A stretch of DNA of 64,000 bases, taken from NCBI GenBank assembly GCA_965220075.1, contig OZ244806.1, forward strand, positions 3,033,422 to 3,097,421. Direction: 5' to 3'. A program made the position numbers and the translations under genes. The DNA comes from G965220075 sp965220075 (GTDB taxonomy: Bacteria; Chloroflexota; UBA11872). Shown one piece after another: positions 53,651 through 61,681 of the stretch (within the stretch, counting starts at the first letter, position 1; every line of letters starts with the position of its first letter). Below the pieces are notes generated by a model. It ran no database searches. It saw only the letters and a list, made by a program, of their open reading frames with translations, and was not told where the DNA came from.

Positions 53651-54883
53651 TCAGTCGGACGACGGCGCTTCCAGGTTGAACGCAAGGTGAAGGACCCGCG
53701 CGGCCTCTTCCACCCGACCCTCCTCAACAAGGCACGTGATACGGATTTCACTGGTTGTGATGCTGACTATGTTGATGCCGGCGTCCGACAGAGCTCCGAA
53801 CATGCGGGACGCTATTCCCGGCGTGCTTTGAATGCCCACGCCGACCACGCTGATCTTTGCCAGCTTGTCGGCGCTCGCGACGTCGCGGGCGCCGATCTCC
53901 ACCGCCACGGGACGCACGAGCTCGAGCGCCTGCTCCAGATCGTCGCGGGCCACGGTGAACGAGATGTCCGTGACACCGGCATCCGACACGTTCTGCACGA
54001 TGACGTCCAGGTTGATGCCGCTCTGAGCCAGGGGCTCGAACAGCGCGTGAGCCAGACCGGGACGGTCGCTGACGCCCCTGATGGTGATGCGTCCGACATC
54101 GCTGTCGTGCGCGACCGCGCGCACGCGCGCCATGGTTTCAATGGGAACTGCGTCTTCCGCCACGATATCCGTCCCTCGGTTCTCGGTGAAGCTGGAGCGT
54201 ACGACCACGGGCATCCCGAAATTCTGAGCAATCTCGACCGCCCGAGGATGCACGACGCGCGCCCCCAGCTTGGCCATTTCCAGGATCTCTTCATAGATGA
54301 TGGCATCCAGCTTGTGCGCCTGCGGTACCAAGCGCGGGTCGGCGGTGAAGATACCGTCGACGTCGGTGTAGATCTCGCAGCGCGCGGCATCCAGAGCCAC
54401 GGCCAAAGCCACGGCCGACGTGTCGGAGGTGCCCCGCGCCAGCGTCACCACGTCGGCACCGGGGCCAAGGCCTTGAAAGCCCGCCATCACGGGAATGCGT
54501 CCGGCGGCGATCTCCTCTCGGATCCGCGTGGGCCGGATGGAAGTGATGCGCGCCCGGCCGTATCGACCGTCGGTCACGATTCCGGCTTGCGGGCCCGACA
54601 GCGCTATCGCCGATCGGCCCAACTCGTGGATGGCCATGACCATGAGCGCGGCGGATACGAGCTCGCCCGTGGAGAGCAGCAAGTCCATCTCACGCGCGGG
54701 CGGCCGCTTGGCGATCCGCCGGGCGGCTTCGATCAGATCGTCGGTCGTGTCGCCCATGGCGGAGACCACCACGGCGACCGCGCGCCCCGCGTTGGCCGTG
54801 TCGACCACGCGCTCAGCCGCAGCCTGGATTCGCTCGCGCGTGGCGAGCGATGATCCGCCGTACTTTTGGACAAGTGTGTCCAT
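53651..54883 (-). CDS. lysC: Aspartate kinase
   Basis: 410 residues, first enzyme of the lysine/threonine/methionine pathway. The kinase domain starts with LVQKYGGSSLAT, followed by LLLSTGE, TLARGTSDTSAVALA and YTDVDGIFTADPR. Two C-terminal ACT domains (DRPGLAHALFEPLAQSGINL; STPGIASRMFGALSDAGINI) give feedback control by lysine and/or threonine. Start ATG 54883 with GGGAG close upstream. No alternative internal regulatory-subunit start was examined in detail. Confidence 0.95.
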   Translation of the reverse strand: MDTLVQKYGGSSLATRERIQAAAERVVDTANAGRAVAVVVSAMGDTTDDLIEAARRIAKRPPAREMDLLLSTGELVSAALMVMAIHELGRSAIALSGPQAGIVTDGRYGRARITSIRPTRIREEIAAGRIPVMAGFQGLGPGADVVTLARGTSDTSAVALAVALDAARCEIYTDVDGIFTADPRLVPQAHKLDAIIYEEILEMAKLGARVVHPRAVEIAQNFGMPVVVRSSFTENRGTDIVAEDAVPIETMARVRAVAHDSDVGRITIRGVSDRPGLAHALFEPLAQSGINLDVIVQNVSDAGVTDISFTVARDDLEQALELVRPVAVEIGARDVASADKLAKISVVGVGIQSTPGIASRMFGALSDAGINIVSITTSEIRITCLVEEGRVEEAARVLHLAFNLEAPSSD

Positions 54884-55236
54884 CGCGCTCCCGGGTAAGT
54901 CGGCTGACCTCGATGCTACCAACGAGCGGCCCGCCTGTGAGTACGGCGAGGTTACGTCATGCATGGAACCGCTACAGGCGCGTCAAGCCGCCTAGCTTCG
55001 CGGGTGATTCAGCGCACCGGCACGGGCGGAAGCCATCGGTTGAGGGGACGCTGCGCCGGTCTGCGCTGCGCGATTGATCCGATCATCGTCTCCGGTCCAA
55101 CGGCTGGTACGAGACCCTCGATATCCGAGCCCATACGCGCTATGCGCTGGTCGAGCTTCACTCCCTTGTGGAGACCTTTGCATAACTGGTCGACACCCCA
55201 CTCGCAAGCCTCGGATCACCCTCACCCTAGCCCTCT

Positions 55237-55241
55237 CCCTT
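55237..55241 (+). repeat. Target-site duplication CCCTT, left copy
   Basis: CCCTT directly precedes the IS end and recurs at 56505-56509 directly after it. A 5-bp duplication is within the range seen for IS481-family insertions. Confidence 0.75.
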
Positions 55242-56504
55242 TGTGCAGACCGGGGACATCATGAACACATGTTCGGGGACATAGTGAACACATTCGCAGA
55301 GGACGGGGGCCTGATGACGTGCCGTTTGAGGACCGGTCGATGAGGGAGCAACGGGCCGAGTTTGTGGCGCTGGCGAGACAGCCTGGGGCGAACCGGCGGG
55401 CGCTCTGCCGGCGCTTCGGGATTGCGCCCGCCACGGCCTACAAGTGGTTGCAGCGCTATGCGGCGGAAGGCCCGGCGGGGCTGGCGGAGCGCGCGCGGCG
55501 ACCGCACCACAGTCCGGGGCAGACGGCCCCTGCGATGGAGCAGGCGGTGCTGGCCTTGCGTGCGCAGCATCCCGCCTGGGGCGCGCGCAAGCTGCGCGTT
55601 TTGCTGGCCCGGCAGGGCCTCCAGCCGCTGCCGGCGGTCTCCACCATCAGCGCCATCCTGCGTCGCCATGGGGCCCTGGACCCCGCCCAGGGGGCGGGCC
55701 AGGCGCGCGCCTACCAGCGGTTCGAGCAGCCCTACCCCAACGCCCTCTGGCAGATGGACTTCAAAGCCGGCTGGCCCTGCGGCCCCGGCCGCTGCCATCC
55801 CCTCACCATCCTCGATGACCATTCGCGCTACGCGCTCGGGCTGGTGGCCTGCCCCAATCAGCGCACCGCCACGGTGCGCGCCCACCTGATCGCCACCTTC
55901 CAGCGCTACGGGCTGCCCGACCGCCGGCTGGTCGACAACGGCAGTCCCTGGGGCAACCATCCGGCCCATCCCTACACCCCGCTGACCGTCTGGCTGCGGC
56001 GCCTGGGCGTGGCGGTCAGCCACAGCCGGCCCTACCACCCGCAGACGCTGGGCAAGGACGAGCGCTTCCACGGCACCCTCAAGCGCGAACTGGCGGGCCA
56101 GCCGCCACAGCCCGATCTGGCCGCCTGGCAGGCTGCCTTTGCTGCCTGGCGGCACCAGTACAACCACGTGCGCCCGCACGAGAGCCTGGGTCTGGCCGTA
56201 CCGGCCAGCCGCTACCAGATCAGCCCCAGGCCCTACCCGGCGCACCTGCCGCCGCTGCCCTACCAGCCCGCCGACCAAGTGCGCAAGGTCCAGCAGGGCG
56301 GCTGGGTCTCCTTCCAAGGCCGCCAACTGCGCCTGCCCAAGGCGCTGCGCGGCCAGCCGGTCGCGTTTCGGCCCAGGCCCACCGACGGCTGCTGGGACGC
56401 CATCTTCATGACCGACCACCTGGGCTCTCTCGACCTGCGCGAGTCCGCCTAGATGTGTTCACCATGTCCCCGAACACCTGTTCACCATGTCCCCGGTCTG
56501 GACA
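55242..56504 (+). mobile_element. IS481-family insertion sequence, complete
   Basis: 1263 bp bounded by ~53-bp imperfect inverted repeats. The left end starts TGTGCAGACCGGGGACAT (55242) and the right end, read on the other strand, TGTCCAGACCGGGGACAT (56504). Each end contains two direct copies of GGGGACATNNTGAACA, probably transposase-binding sites. One intact transposase gene lies inside, and CCCTT is duplicated at both sides. All parts look functional, so the insertion appears recent. Confidence 0.92.
55340..56452 (+). CDS. IS481-family transposase
   Basis: 370 residues. The N-terminal helix-turn-helix (ALCRRFGIAPATAYKWLQRY) binds the IS ends. The rve-type DDE core has Asp140 (LWQMDFK), Asp199 (LVDNGSPWG) and Glu241 (LGKDERFHGTLKREL), followed by a C-terminal beta-rich segment. 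Start ATG 55340 with GAGGA 7 nt upstream; an in-frame GTG at 55319 would add seven residues. No frameshift or stop interrupts it. Confidence 0.93.
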   Translation: MREQRAEFVALARQPGANRRALCRRFGIAPATAYKWLQRYAAEGPAGLAERARRPHHSPGQTAPAMEQAVLALRAQHPAWGARKLRVLLARQGLQPLPAVSTISAILRRHGALDPAQGAGQARAYQRFEQPYPNALWQMDFKAGWPCGPGRCHPLTILDDHSRYALGLVACPNQRTATVRAHLIATFQRYGLPDRRLVDNGSPWGNHPAHPYTPLTVWLRRLGVAVSHSRPYHPQTLGKDERFHGTLKRELAGQPPQPDLAAWQAAFAAWRHQYNHVRPHESLGLAVPASRYQISPRPYPAHLPPLPYQPADQVRKVQQGGWVSFQGRQLRLPKALRGQPVAFRPRPTDGCWDAIFMTDHLGSLDLRESA

Positions 56505-56509
56505 CCCTT
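56505..56509 (+). repeat. Target-site duplication CCCTT, right copy
   Basis: Second copy of the 5-bp target next to the IS right end. Joining the flanks restores a continuous palindrome, CCCTCTCCCTT followed by CAAGGGAGAGGG. Confidence 0.75.
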
Positions 56510-56620
56510 CAAGGGAGAGGGGATAAGGCCCGCTCTCCCGCCTCCGCTGGAGAGGTTACGCAAAGGTCTCCCTGTGGGGGAACCGTATTACCCGGCCGGA
56601 TCCGCACGGCGCTGCGCTTG

Positions 56621-57415
56621 CTAATCGTACCGGCCCAGCCATAGATTCCAGCGAACACGCAGTGCGCTGCTCAGCATCTCCCACGCATCGGGCAGGGGGC
56701 GAACCTTGCTGCGCGGCACGTGCCGCCAGGTCACCGGAACCTCGGTGACACGCAGACCAATTCGACGCGCAATAGCCAGAATCTCCACATCAACGGCGGT
56801 GACGCGACTGGTAGAAACAATATTCGAATCTTCGCCATATAGACGGACTCGATCAAAGATACGTCTGACCGCCTGGGCATCAAATGCCTTGAAACCGCAC
56901 TGCGTGTCGGCAATCCGACCCACCGCCAACAGCGCCACGATTCGATTGAACACGCGCCCCATCAAATGCCGGTAGCCCGGCTCGCCGAGCCGAGCCGAGC
57001 CCGGCGCCTCACGCGACCCGATGGCCACGTGCGCTCCGCGCTTCAACTCGTCCAGCAAGCAATCGACGTGCCGCAAGGGAACAGCCAGGTCCGCGTCCAT
57101 GAACAAGCACACCGCACCGGACGCGGCGTGCATGCCGGAAACAATCGCGGGACCCTTGCCTCGGTGCGGCGCCCGCATAACTCGAACCGCGGGTCTGCCC
57201 CACTCGGAGATCCGCCGCTCTACCGCGGCCACGGTCCCGTCGGTGGAGCCGTCGTCCACCACGATCACCTCAACCGCGCCCCCGCTCCAACCGGCACGCC
57301 ACTGCGCAATCGCCGCGAGTGTTTGGGGAAGTCGATCCTCCTCGTTGTACGCGGGGATCACGATGGACAGAGCGATGCGATCGCCAGACCGCTTCGACAG
57401 GGATTTACTACTCAC
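56621..57415 (-). CDS. Family 2 glycosyltransferase, dolichyl/polyprenyl-phosphate glucosyltransferase-like
   Basis: 264 residues with a GT-A fold: LSIVIPAYNEEDRLPQTL, then VIVVDDGSTDGT, then FMDADLAVPL (the DAD metal site) and DTQCGFKAF, the block seen in dolichyl-phosphate beta-glucosyltransferases. No C-terminal membrane helices, only a hydrophobic/aromatic end (RVRWNLWLGRYD). It probably loads a sugar on a lipid carrier for cell-surface glycans. The flanking 56572-56620 is the boundary with the mobile element. Confidence 0.87.
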   Translation of the reverse strand: MSSKSLSKRSGDRIALSIVIPAYNEEDRLPQTLAAIAQWRAGWSGGAVEVIVVDDGSTDGTVAAVERRISEWGRPAVRVMRAPHRGKGPAIVSGMHAASGAVCLFMDADLAVPLRHVDCLLDELKRGAHVAIGSREAPGSARLGEPGYRHLMGRVFNRIVALLAVGRIADTQCGFKAFDAQAVRRIFDRVRLYGEDSNIVSTSRVTAVDVEILAIARRIGLRVTEVPVTWRHVPRSKVRPLPDAWEMLSSALRVRWNLWLGRYD

Positions 57416-57436
57416 CCAATATCGCCGCCATTGTAT

Positions 57437-57455
57437 GCCGTATAGCCAATACGGC
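57437..57455. promoter_or_regulatory. Inverted repeat upstream of the glycosyltransferase
   Basis: GCCGTAT (57437-57443) and ATACGGC (57449-57455) form perfect 7-bp arms around a 5-nt spacer, about 25-40 bp upstream of the glycosyltransferase start on the minus strand. The surrounding gap 57416-57600 is AT-rich for this genome. It could be an operator or a small hairpin; no factor can be named. Confidence 0.35.
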
Positions 57456-57600
57456 TAGCAGTTTTATTCATAATTTACCGTGAATATCCCGCGCTCTTAA
57501 CAGAATTGTACAGGGGGTCCAGCCGTACAAATACTGCCTGGCAGCCGCTCCGGGGGCGCGATCCGACTTAAGCACAAACTGGGGGCCAGCCGGTGCCAGG

Positions 57601-59040
57601 CTAGCCGCCGCGGGCGTGCAGCGATTCGGGCAAGCCGGTGGCTTCCAGCTCATCGAAGCGTCCGCGCTGCAACTTGCTCCACGCGCGTGCATGCTCGACC
57701 TCGCGCCGAACGCGGTCCGGCCCGGTGCCTCCGATCGAGCTCCGCCGGACAACCGCGGACTCGACCGACAGGCGCCCGCGCACCTCCGGCGTGAGCCGCG
57801 GGTCTACCTCGGCGAGATCCGCGTCGGCAAGCTCGTCGAGCCGACAACCTTTGGAGATGGCATGTCTGACAAGCCTGCCGGCGATCTCGTGAGCGCTGCG
57901 AAACGGCTCCCCGCGCTCCGCCAGGAAGTCGGCCACCTCGGTGGCGGTGGGATATCCCGCCTGCGCAGCCGCCGCCATGCGCGCGCGATCGAACATGAGG
58001 GTGGACGCGGCGCCTTGCAGCGCGCGAAGCGCGGGCAGAACGTGATCCTCGGCCGCAAACAGCGCTTGCTTGTCCTCTTGCAGGTCCAGGCCGTAGCTGA
58101 GCGGCACGGCCTTGACGGTCGCGGCGAGTCCGGCGCTCAGGCCGAGTACGCTACCCGCCTTGCCGCGCACGAGCTCGGCCACGTCCGGATTCTTCTTCTG
58201 CGGCAGCATGCTGCTTCCCGTGGCAAAGCGATCGTCGAACTCCACAAGCGCGTAACCCGGCGACGACCAGATCACGAGGTCCTCGCACCAGCGCGATAGA
58301 TGCAGCATGAGCCTTTGACAGGCGTGGAGAAGGTCCATCACATAGTCGCGATCGGCCACCGAGTCGATGCTGTTGCGAGTCACTTCGCTGAATTTCAGAT
58401 CATTCGCCACCCGTTCCCGATCAATGGGGAAGGGCACGCCCGCAACGGCGCCCGCGCCGAGCGGGCAAACGTCGGCGCTTGCGAAAGCCGAGAGAACGCC
58501 TGTCACATCGCGGCGGAGCATCTCAACGATACTCATCAGGTAGTGGCCCAGGGTCACCGGCTGAGCGGCTTGCAAGTGCGTGAACCCCGGCATGAGCGTT
58601 TCCGCCTCAGGCTCGGCGCGCTCCAGCAGGGTGTCGACCAGATCGAGGATGGAGCGGCCCAGACGCAGACAGAGGCCCTTGCTGTACAGCCGGAAATCGG
58701 TGGCCACCTGATCGTTGCGGCTGCGCGCGGTGTGAAGCCGCTTCCCCGCGTCACCCACGCGCTTAGTGAGCACTCGCTCGACGTAGCTGAAGATATCCTC
58801 GTCGCCCTCATCGGCCGGGCCGCCTGTGCCGTCAAGCTCTTCCAGCAGCTGCGCGAGAGCCCGCACGAGCGCCCGGGCGTCATCAGGCGAAATGATGTCC
58901 TGCGCTCCCAGCATGGCCGCGTGCGCCTGGCTGGCCACGACGTCCTCGCGATACATCCGCCGATCCCAGGGGAACGAGCGGGTGAACGCGCGCGCGGCGT
59001 CGGCCGGGGGATGGTCGAATCGACCGCCCCACATCGTCAT
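57601..59040 (-). CDS. argH: Argininosuccinate lyase
   Basis: 479 residues of the fumarase/aspartase superfamily: argininosuccinate to arginine + fumarate. N-terminal MTMWGGRFDHPP, TARSRNDQVATDFRLY, MPGFTHLQAAQPVTLGHYL and the mobile catalytic loop GSSMLPQKKNPDVAELVRGK are all present. The last ~15 residues extend slightly past the usual end. It lies 71 bp after argD on the same strand. Confidence 0.96.
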   Translation of the reverse strand: MTMWGGRFDHPPADAARAFTRSFPWDRRMYREDVVASQAHAAMLGAQDIISPDDARALVRALAQLLEELDGTGGPADEGDEDIFSYVERVLTKRVGDAGKRLHTARSRNDQVATDFRLYSKGLCLRLGRSILDLVDTLLERAEPEAETLMPGFTHLQAAQPVTLGHYLMSIVEMLRRDVTGVLSAFASADVCPLGAGAVAGVPFPIDRERVANDLKFSEVTRNSIDSVADRDYVMDLLHACQRLMLHLSRWCEDLVIWSSPGYALVEFDDRFATGSSMLPQKKNPDVAELVRGKAGSVLGLSAGLAATVKAVPLSYGLDLQEDKQALFAAEDHVLPALRALQGAASTLMFDRARMAAAAQAGYPTATEVADFLAERGEPFRSAHEIAGRLVRHAISKGCRLDELADADLAEVDPRLTPEVRGRLSVESAVVRRSSIGGTGPDRVRREVEHARAWSKLQRGRFDELEATGLPESLHARGG

Positions 59041-59111
59041 GCTTCTGTCGGTCCGATCGGGCGCAGGCCCACGCGGCTTTCAGGCTGTGACAGCAGAGAC
59101 CTACCTGTCAG

Positions 59112-60299
59112 CTATGCGCGCAATCCAGATTCGATGATATCGAGTCCCTGGGCAATTTCGGCGGCGCTGATCGTCAAGGGTGGAACGATGCGCACAGTGG
59201 CCGCGCCGGCCTTGATGAGCAGCAGTCCGCTTGCGCGGGCATGGGCTATGAGCTGATCGGCTGTCTCGGGCGTTTCGCAATCGAACCCGATAAGCAACCC
59301 CAGGCCGCGGACGTCGACGATCTTGCCGTCTCGTGCGCCGAACTCGCGCAGCGCGTCACGTACGACCTGGCCCTTGCGCCGCACGTCATCGAGGAATCCG
59401 TCGGCCTTTACGCGGTCGAGCACCACGCGCGCGGCCGCGCAGACAAGCGGGTTGCCGCTGAAGGTCGAGCCATGGTCGCCGGGCTGCAACACGCTGCATT
59501 GCTCGGTGCTGAGCGCCGCCCCTATCGGCAGCCCGCCGCCGAGCCCTTTGGCCAGCGCCAAGAGGTCCGGGCTGACCCCGAACTGCTCGTAGGCAAACAG
59601 GGTGCCGGTCCTTCCGATACCCGTCTGCACCTCATCGAACAGCAGCAGCAGGCCATGCTCATCACAAAGCTCGCGCAATCCACTTATGTAGGCCGGATCG
59701 GCGGGCCACACACCGCCCTCGGCCTGCACCAGCTCAACCATGACAGCCGTGGTGGTCGAGTCGATCGCGGCCCGCACGGCGTCGAGCTCGTTGTAGGGGA
59801 CGTGGACGAAGCCGGCCGGCATGGGTTCGAAAGGCTCGTGATAGGCCGGCGTGCCCGTTGCGGCGGTCATGGCCAGCGAACGGCCATGGAAACCGCGCTG
59901 GGCGGCTATTACCCCGTAGGCGCCGTCACGGTGGGACCGTCCCCACTTGCGGGCGATCTTGACGCAGGTCTCGGTGGCCTCACCGCCGCTGTTGACGAAA
60001 AAGACACGATCGAGCGCCGACCAGTCGACCAGGCGCTGCGCGACCTCAAGCTGAGGCGTGGTGTAGAACAGGTTCGACGTGTGCAGCAGGGTACGAGCCT
60101 GCTCCGCGACGGCCGCGGCCATCTCGGCATCCGCGTGACCCAGCGTGGTGACGGCGATGCCGGCGGCAAAATCCAGATACTCGTTGCCGGCGTCATCCCA
60201 GACGCGCGTTCCTTCGCCGCGAACGAGCGTGACGGGCGCACGTACGAACGCCTGGTGGTAGTACGCACGCTCGAGGTCGGGCCAGTTGGTGCGCGTCAT
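59112..60299 (-). CDS. argD: Acetylornithine/succinylornithine aminotransferase family protein
   Basis: 395 residues, class III PLP aminotransferase. Motifs: FAAGIAVTTLGHAD, FFVNSGGEATETCVKIARKW, GFHGRSLAMTAATG, LLLFDEVQTGIGRTG and the Schiff-base Lys in LLALAKGLGGGLPIGA, with GSTFSGNPL behind. Direct linkage to argH supports acetylornithine transamination in arginine synthesis over other omega-aminotransferase roles. Confidence 0.93.
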   Translation of the reverse strand: MTRTNWPDLERAYYHQAFVRAPVTLVRGEGTRVWDDAGNEYLDFAAGIAVTTLGHADAEMAAAVAEQARTLLHTSNLFYTTPQLEVAQRLVDWSALDRVFFVNSGGEATETCVKIARKWGRSHRDGAYGVIAAQRGFHGRSLAMTAATGTPAYHEPFEPMPAGFVHVPYNELDAVRAAIDSTTTAVMVELVQAEGGVWPADPAYISGLRELCDEHGLLLLFDEVQTGIGRTGTLFAYEQFGVSPDLLALAKGLGGGLPIGAALSTEQCSVLQPGDHGSTFSGNPLVCAAARVVLDRVKADGFLDDVRRKGQVVRDALREFGARDGKIVDVRGLGLLIGFDCETPETADQLIAHARASGLLLIKAGAATVRIVPPLTISAAEIAQGLDIIESGLRA

Positions 60300-60459
60300 G
60301 AGGATTCCGAAATCAACGACGGGGTGGACCGGATTATAGGCGGGTGCGCAGCGGCCGTCTCAATCCGGGCCGCGCCTCAACCCAGGTCGTCAGGGCCGCC
60401 AAAATGCGCCGCGGATACCCCCGAGACTAGCGCCGCCGCATGCTGGAGAGATGACAGCC

Positions 60460-60834
60460 TTACGGCTCGCGTGCGCGGTCGACCGTTACGGCGGCCTCGC
60501 GCAGGATGGATCCGGCTATGGCGACCGCGGGCTTGGCCACGCGCACGCGCACGCGGCTCACGGGCTGGAACTGCGCCAGCACGCGCGCGGCGATTCGCTC
60601 ACCCAGAGACTCGAGCAGGTTAGCCGGCTCGTCGGCCATCACGTCACGCACTACCCGGTAGATGCGGCTATAGCTAACCGTGTCGGCCAGCGCGTCAGAG
60701 CGGCCGGCCGCGCGCAGGTCGGCCCAGGCGTCCAGATCCACTACGAAGCGTTGCCCAAGCGTGCGCTCCTCCGGGCGGGCGCCGTGATAGGCAAAGAACA
60801 TCATGCCCGCAAGACTGATTCGGTCACTCATCAT
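60460..60834 (-). CDS. folB: Dihydroneopterin aldolase
   Basis: About 124 residues, T-fold enzyme that cleaves 7,8-dihydroneopterin in folate synthesis. It starts SDRISLAGMMFFAYHGARPEE, with the pterin-binding region there and the catalytic Glu/Lys expected in HGARPEE and VAKPAVAI. Start ATG 60834 (or the next codon, 60831), inside the end of the upstream methyltransferase gene, so the two overlap by about 10 bp and are probably coupled. Confidence 0.9.
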   Translation of the reverse strand: MMSDRISLAGMMFFAYHGARPEERTLGQRFVVDLDAWADLRAAGRSDALADTVSYSRIYRVVRDVMADEPANLLESLGERIAARVLAQFQPVSRVRVRVAKPAVAIAGSILREAAVTVDRAREP

Positions 60835-61681
60835 GATCGGAAACTTCCCAGCGCGAGCGCGCCACATGGTAGAGCACAAGGCCTCCCGCAACCGCCGCGT
60901 TGAGCGACCCGACGCCGCCCAGCATGGGGATTCGCACGATCTCGCTGCAGGCGCTGCTCACCAGGCGCCGCAGGCCCCGCGACTCGCTGCCGACCACCAG
61001 GCAGCAGGGACCGCGTAGCTGAAGCTGGTGGAAGTCGCGTTCGGCGTCGGGCGACAGCCCCACGACTTGAACCCCCCGCTGGCCGAGGTCGCGCAGCGTG
61101 CGCGCCAAGTTGGGAACGCGCACGATGCGGGTCCGCAGGCTGGCGCCGGCGGAGGCGCGCGCAAGACCGCCGCCAATGCCCGCGCTATGGCGCGCCGGCA
61201 GCAGCAGTCCCGTCCCGCCCACGGCGTCGAGGGTGCGGACCAGCGATCCCAGATTGCCCACGTCCTGCACCCGGTCGGCGGCCAGGAAGAGGGCCGGACG
61301 AACGGCGCCAGGCGGAGGCTCCAGCAGGTCCTCCAGCCTGGCCGCGCTTACTGGCTGAATCAGGGCGGCGACGCCCTGATGGTTCCGGCCCAGGGCAAGC
61401 TCATCGAGCTCGGCGCGCGCCACGAAGCGCACGGGCACGCCGAGTTGCCAGGTCCGCGCGCGAATGGACTCATCCGCTCCGCCCTCGCTGCGAGTCAGGA
61501 GCACGTGGGTGACGTCGTGCGCACCGGCCAGCGCCGCCAGCACCGGATGCCGGCCCCATACCGACGCCTGCGGGGACGGGTCGCGGACTACTTGCGCCGC
61601 CAGGTCGTGCCGCTGTCCGCGTCTTCGAGAATCACGCCGAGGTCGTCGAGCTCGGCGCGGATTCGATCGGCGATCTGCCAT
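60824..61681 (-). CDS. SpoU/TrmH-family RNA 2'-O-methyltransferase, RlmB-like
   Basis: 285 residues. A basic N-terminal tail (Arg-rich, 1-25) is followed by the L30e-like substrate-binding domain (SVWGRHPVLAAL... HQGVAALI) and the knotted SPOUT domain: DRVQDVGNLGSLVRTLDAVG (motif 1), VVGSESRGLRRLV (motif 2), IPMLGGVGSLNAAVAGGLVLYH (motif 3). It probably methylates 23S rRNA G2251 or a similar site. Its start lies 94 bp inside the end of cysS; no good later start codon precedes the conserved domain. Confidence 0.9.
   Translation of the reverse strand: MADRRSNPRRARRPRRDSRRRGQRHDLAAQVVRDPSPQASVWGRHPVLAALAGAHDVTHVLLTRSEGGADESIRARTWQLGVPVRFVARAELDELALGRNHQGVAALIQPVSAARLEDLLEPPPGAVRPALFLAADRVQDVGNLGSLVRTLDAVGGTGLLLPARHSAGIGGGLARASAGASLRTRIVRVPNLARTLRDLGQRGVQVVGLSPDAERDFHQLQLRGPCCLVVGSESRGLRRLVSSACSEIVRIPMLGGVGSLNAAVAGGLVLYHVARSRWEVSDHDE

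Larger units (their letters stand above)
55170..56571. repeat. MITE-like repeat, copy 3, interrupted by the IS481-family element
   Basis: Left end GGAGACCTTTGCATAAC (55170-55186), right end GTTACGCAAAGGTCTCC (56555-56571): the same 17-bp inverted repeats as the copies at 9239 and 22865. Removing the insertion sequence and one 5-bp target copy leaves a 134-bp element. Its inside differs from the other copies: it carries the CCCTCTCCCTT / AAGGGAGAGGG palindrome instead of ATTCCCGCG.../...GCGGGAAT. Confidence 0.8.

Noticed and set aside
55078..55185. Short open frame ending in the MITE left end, with a protein-like composition
   Set aside because: Only 35 codons, no start codon and no recognisable family; at most a gene remnant.
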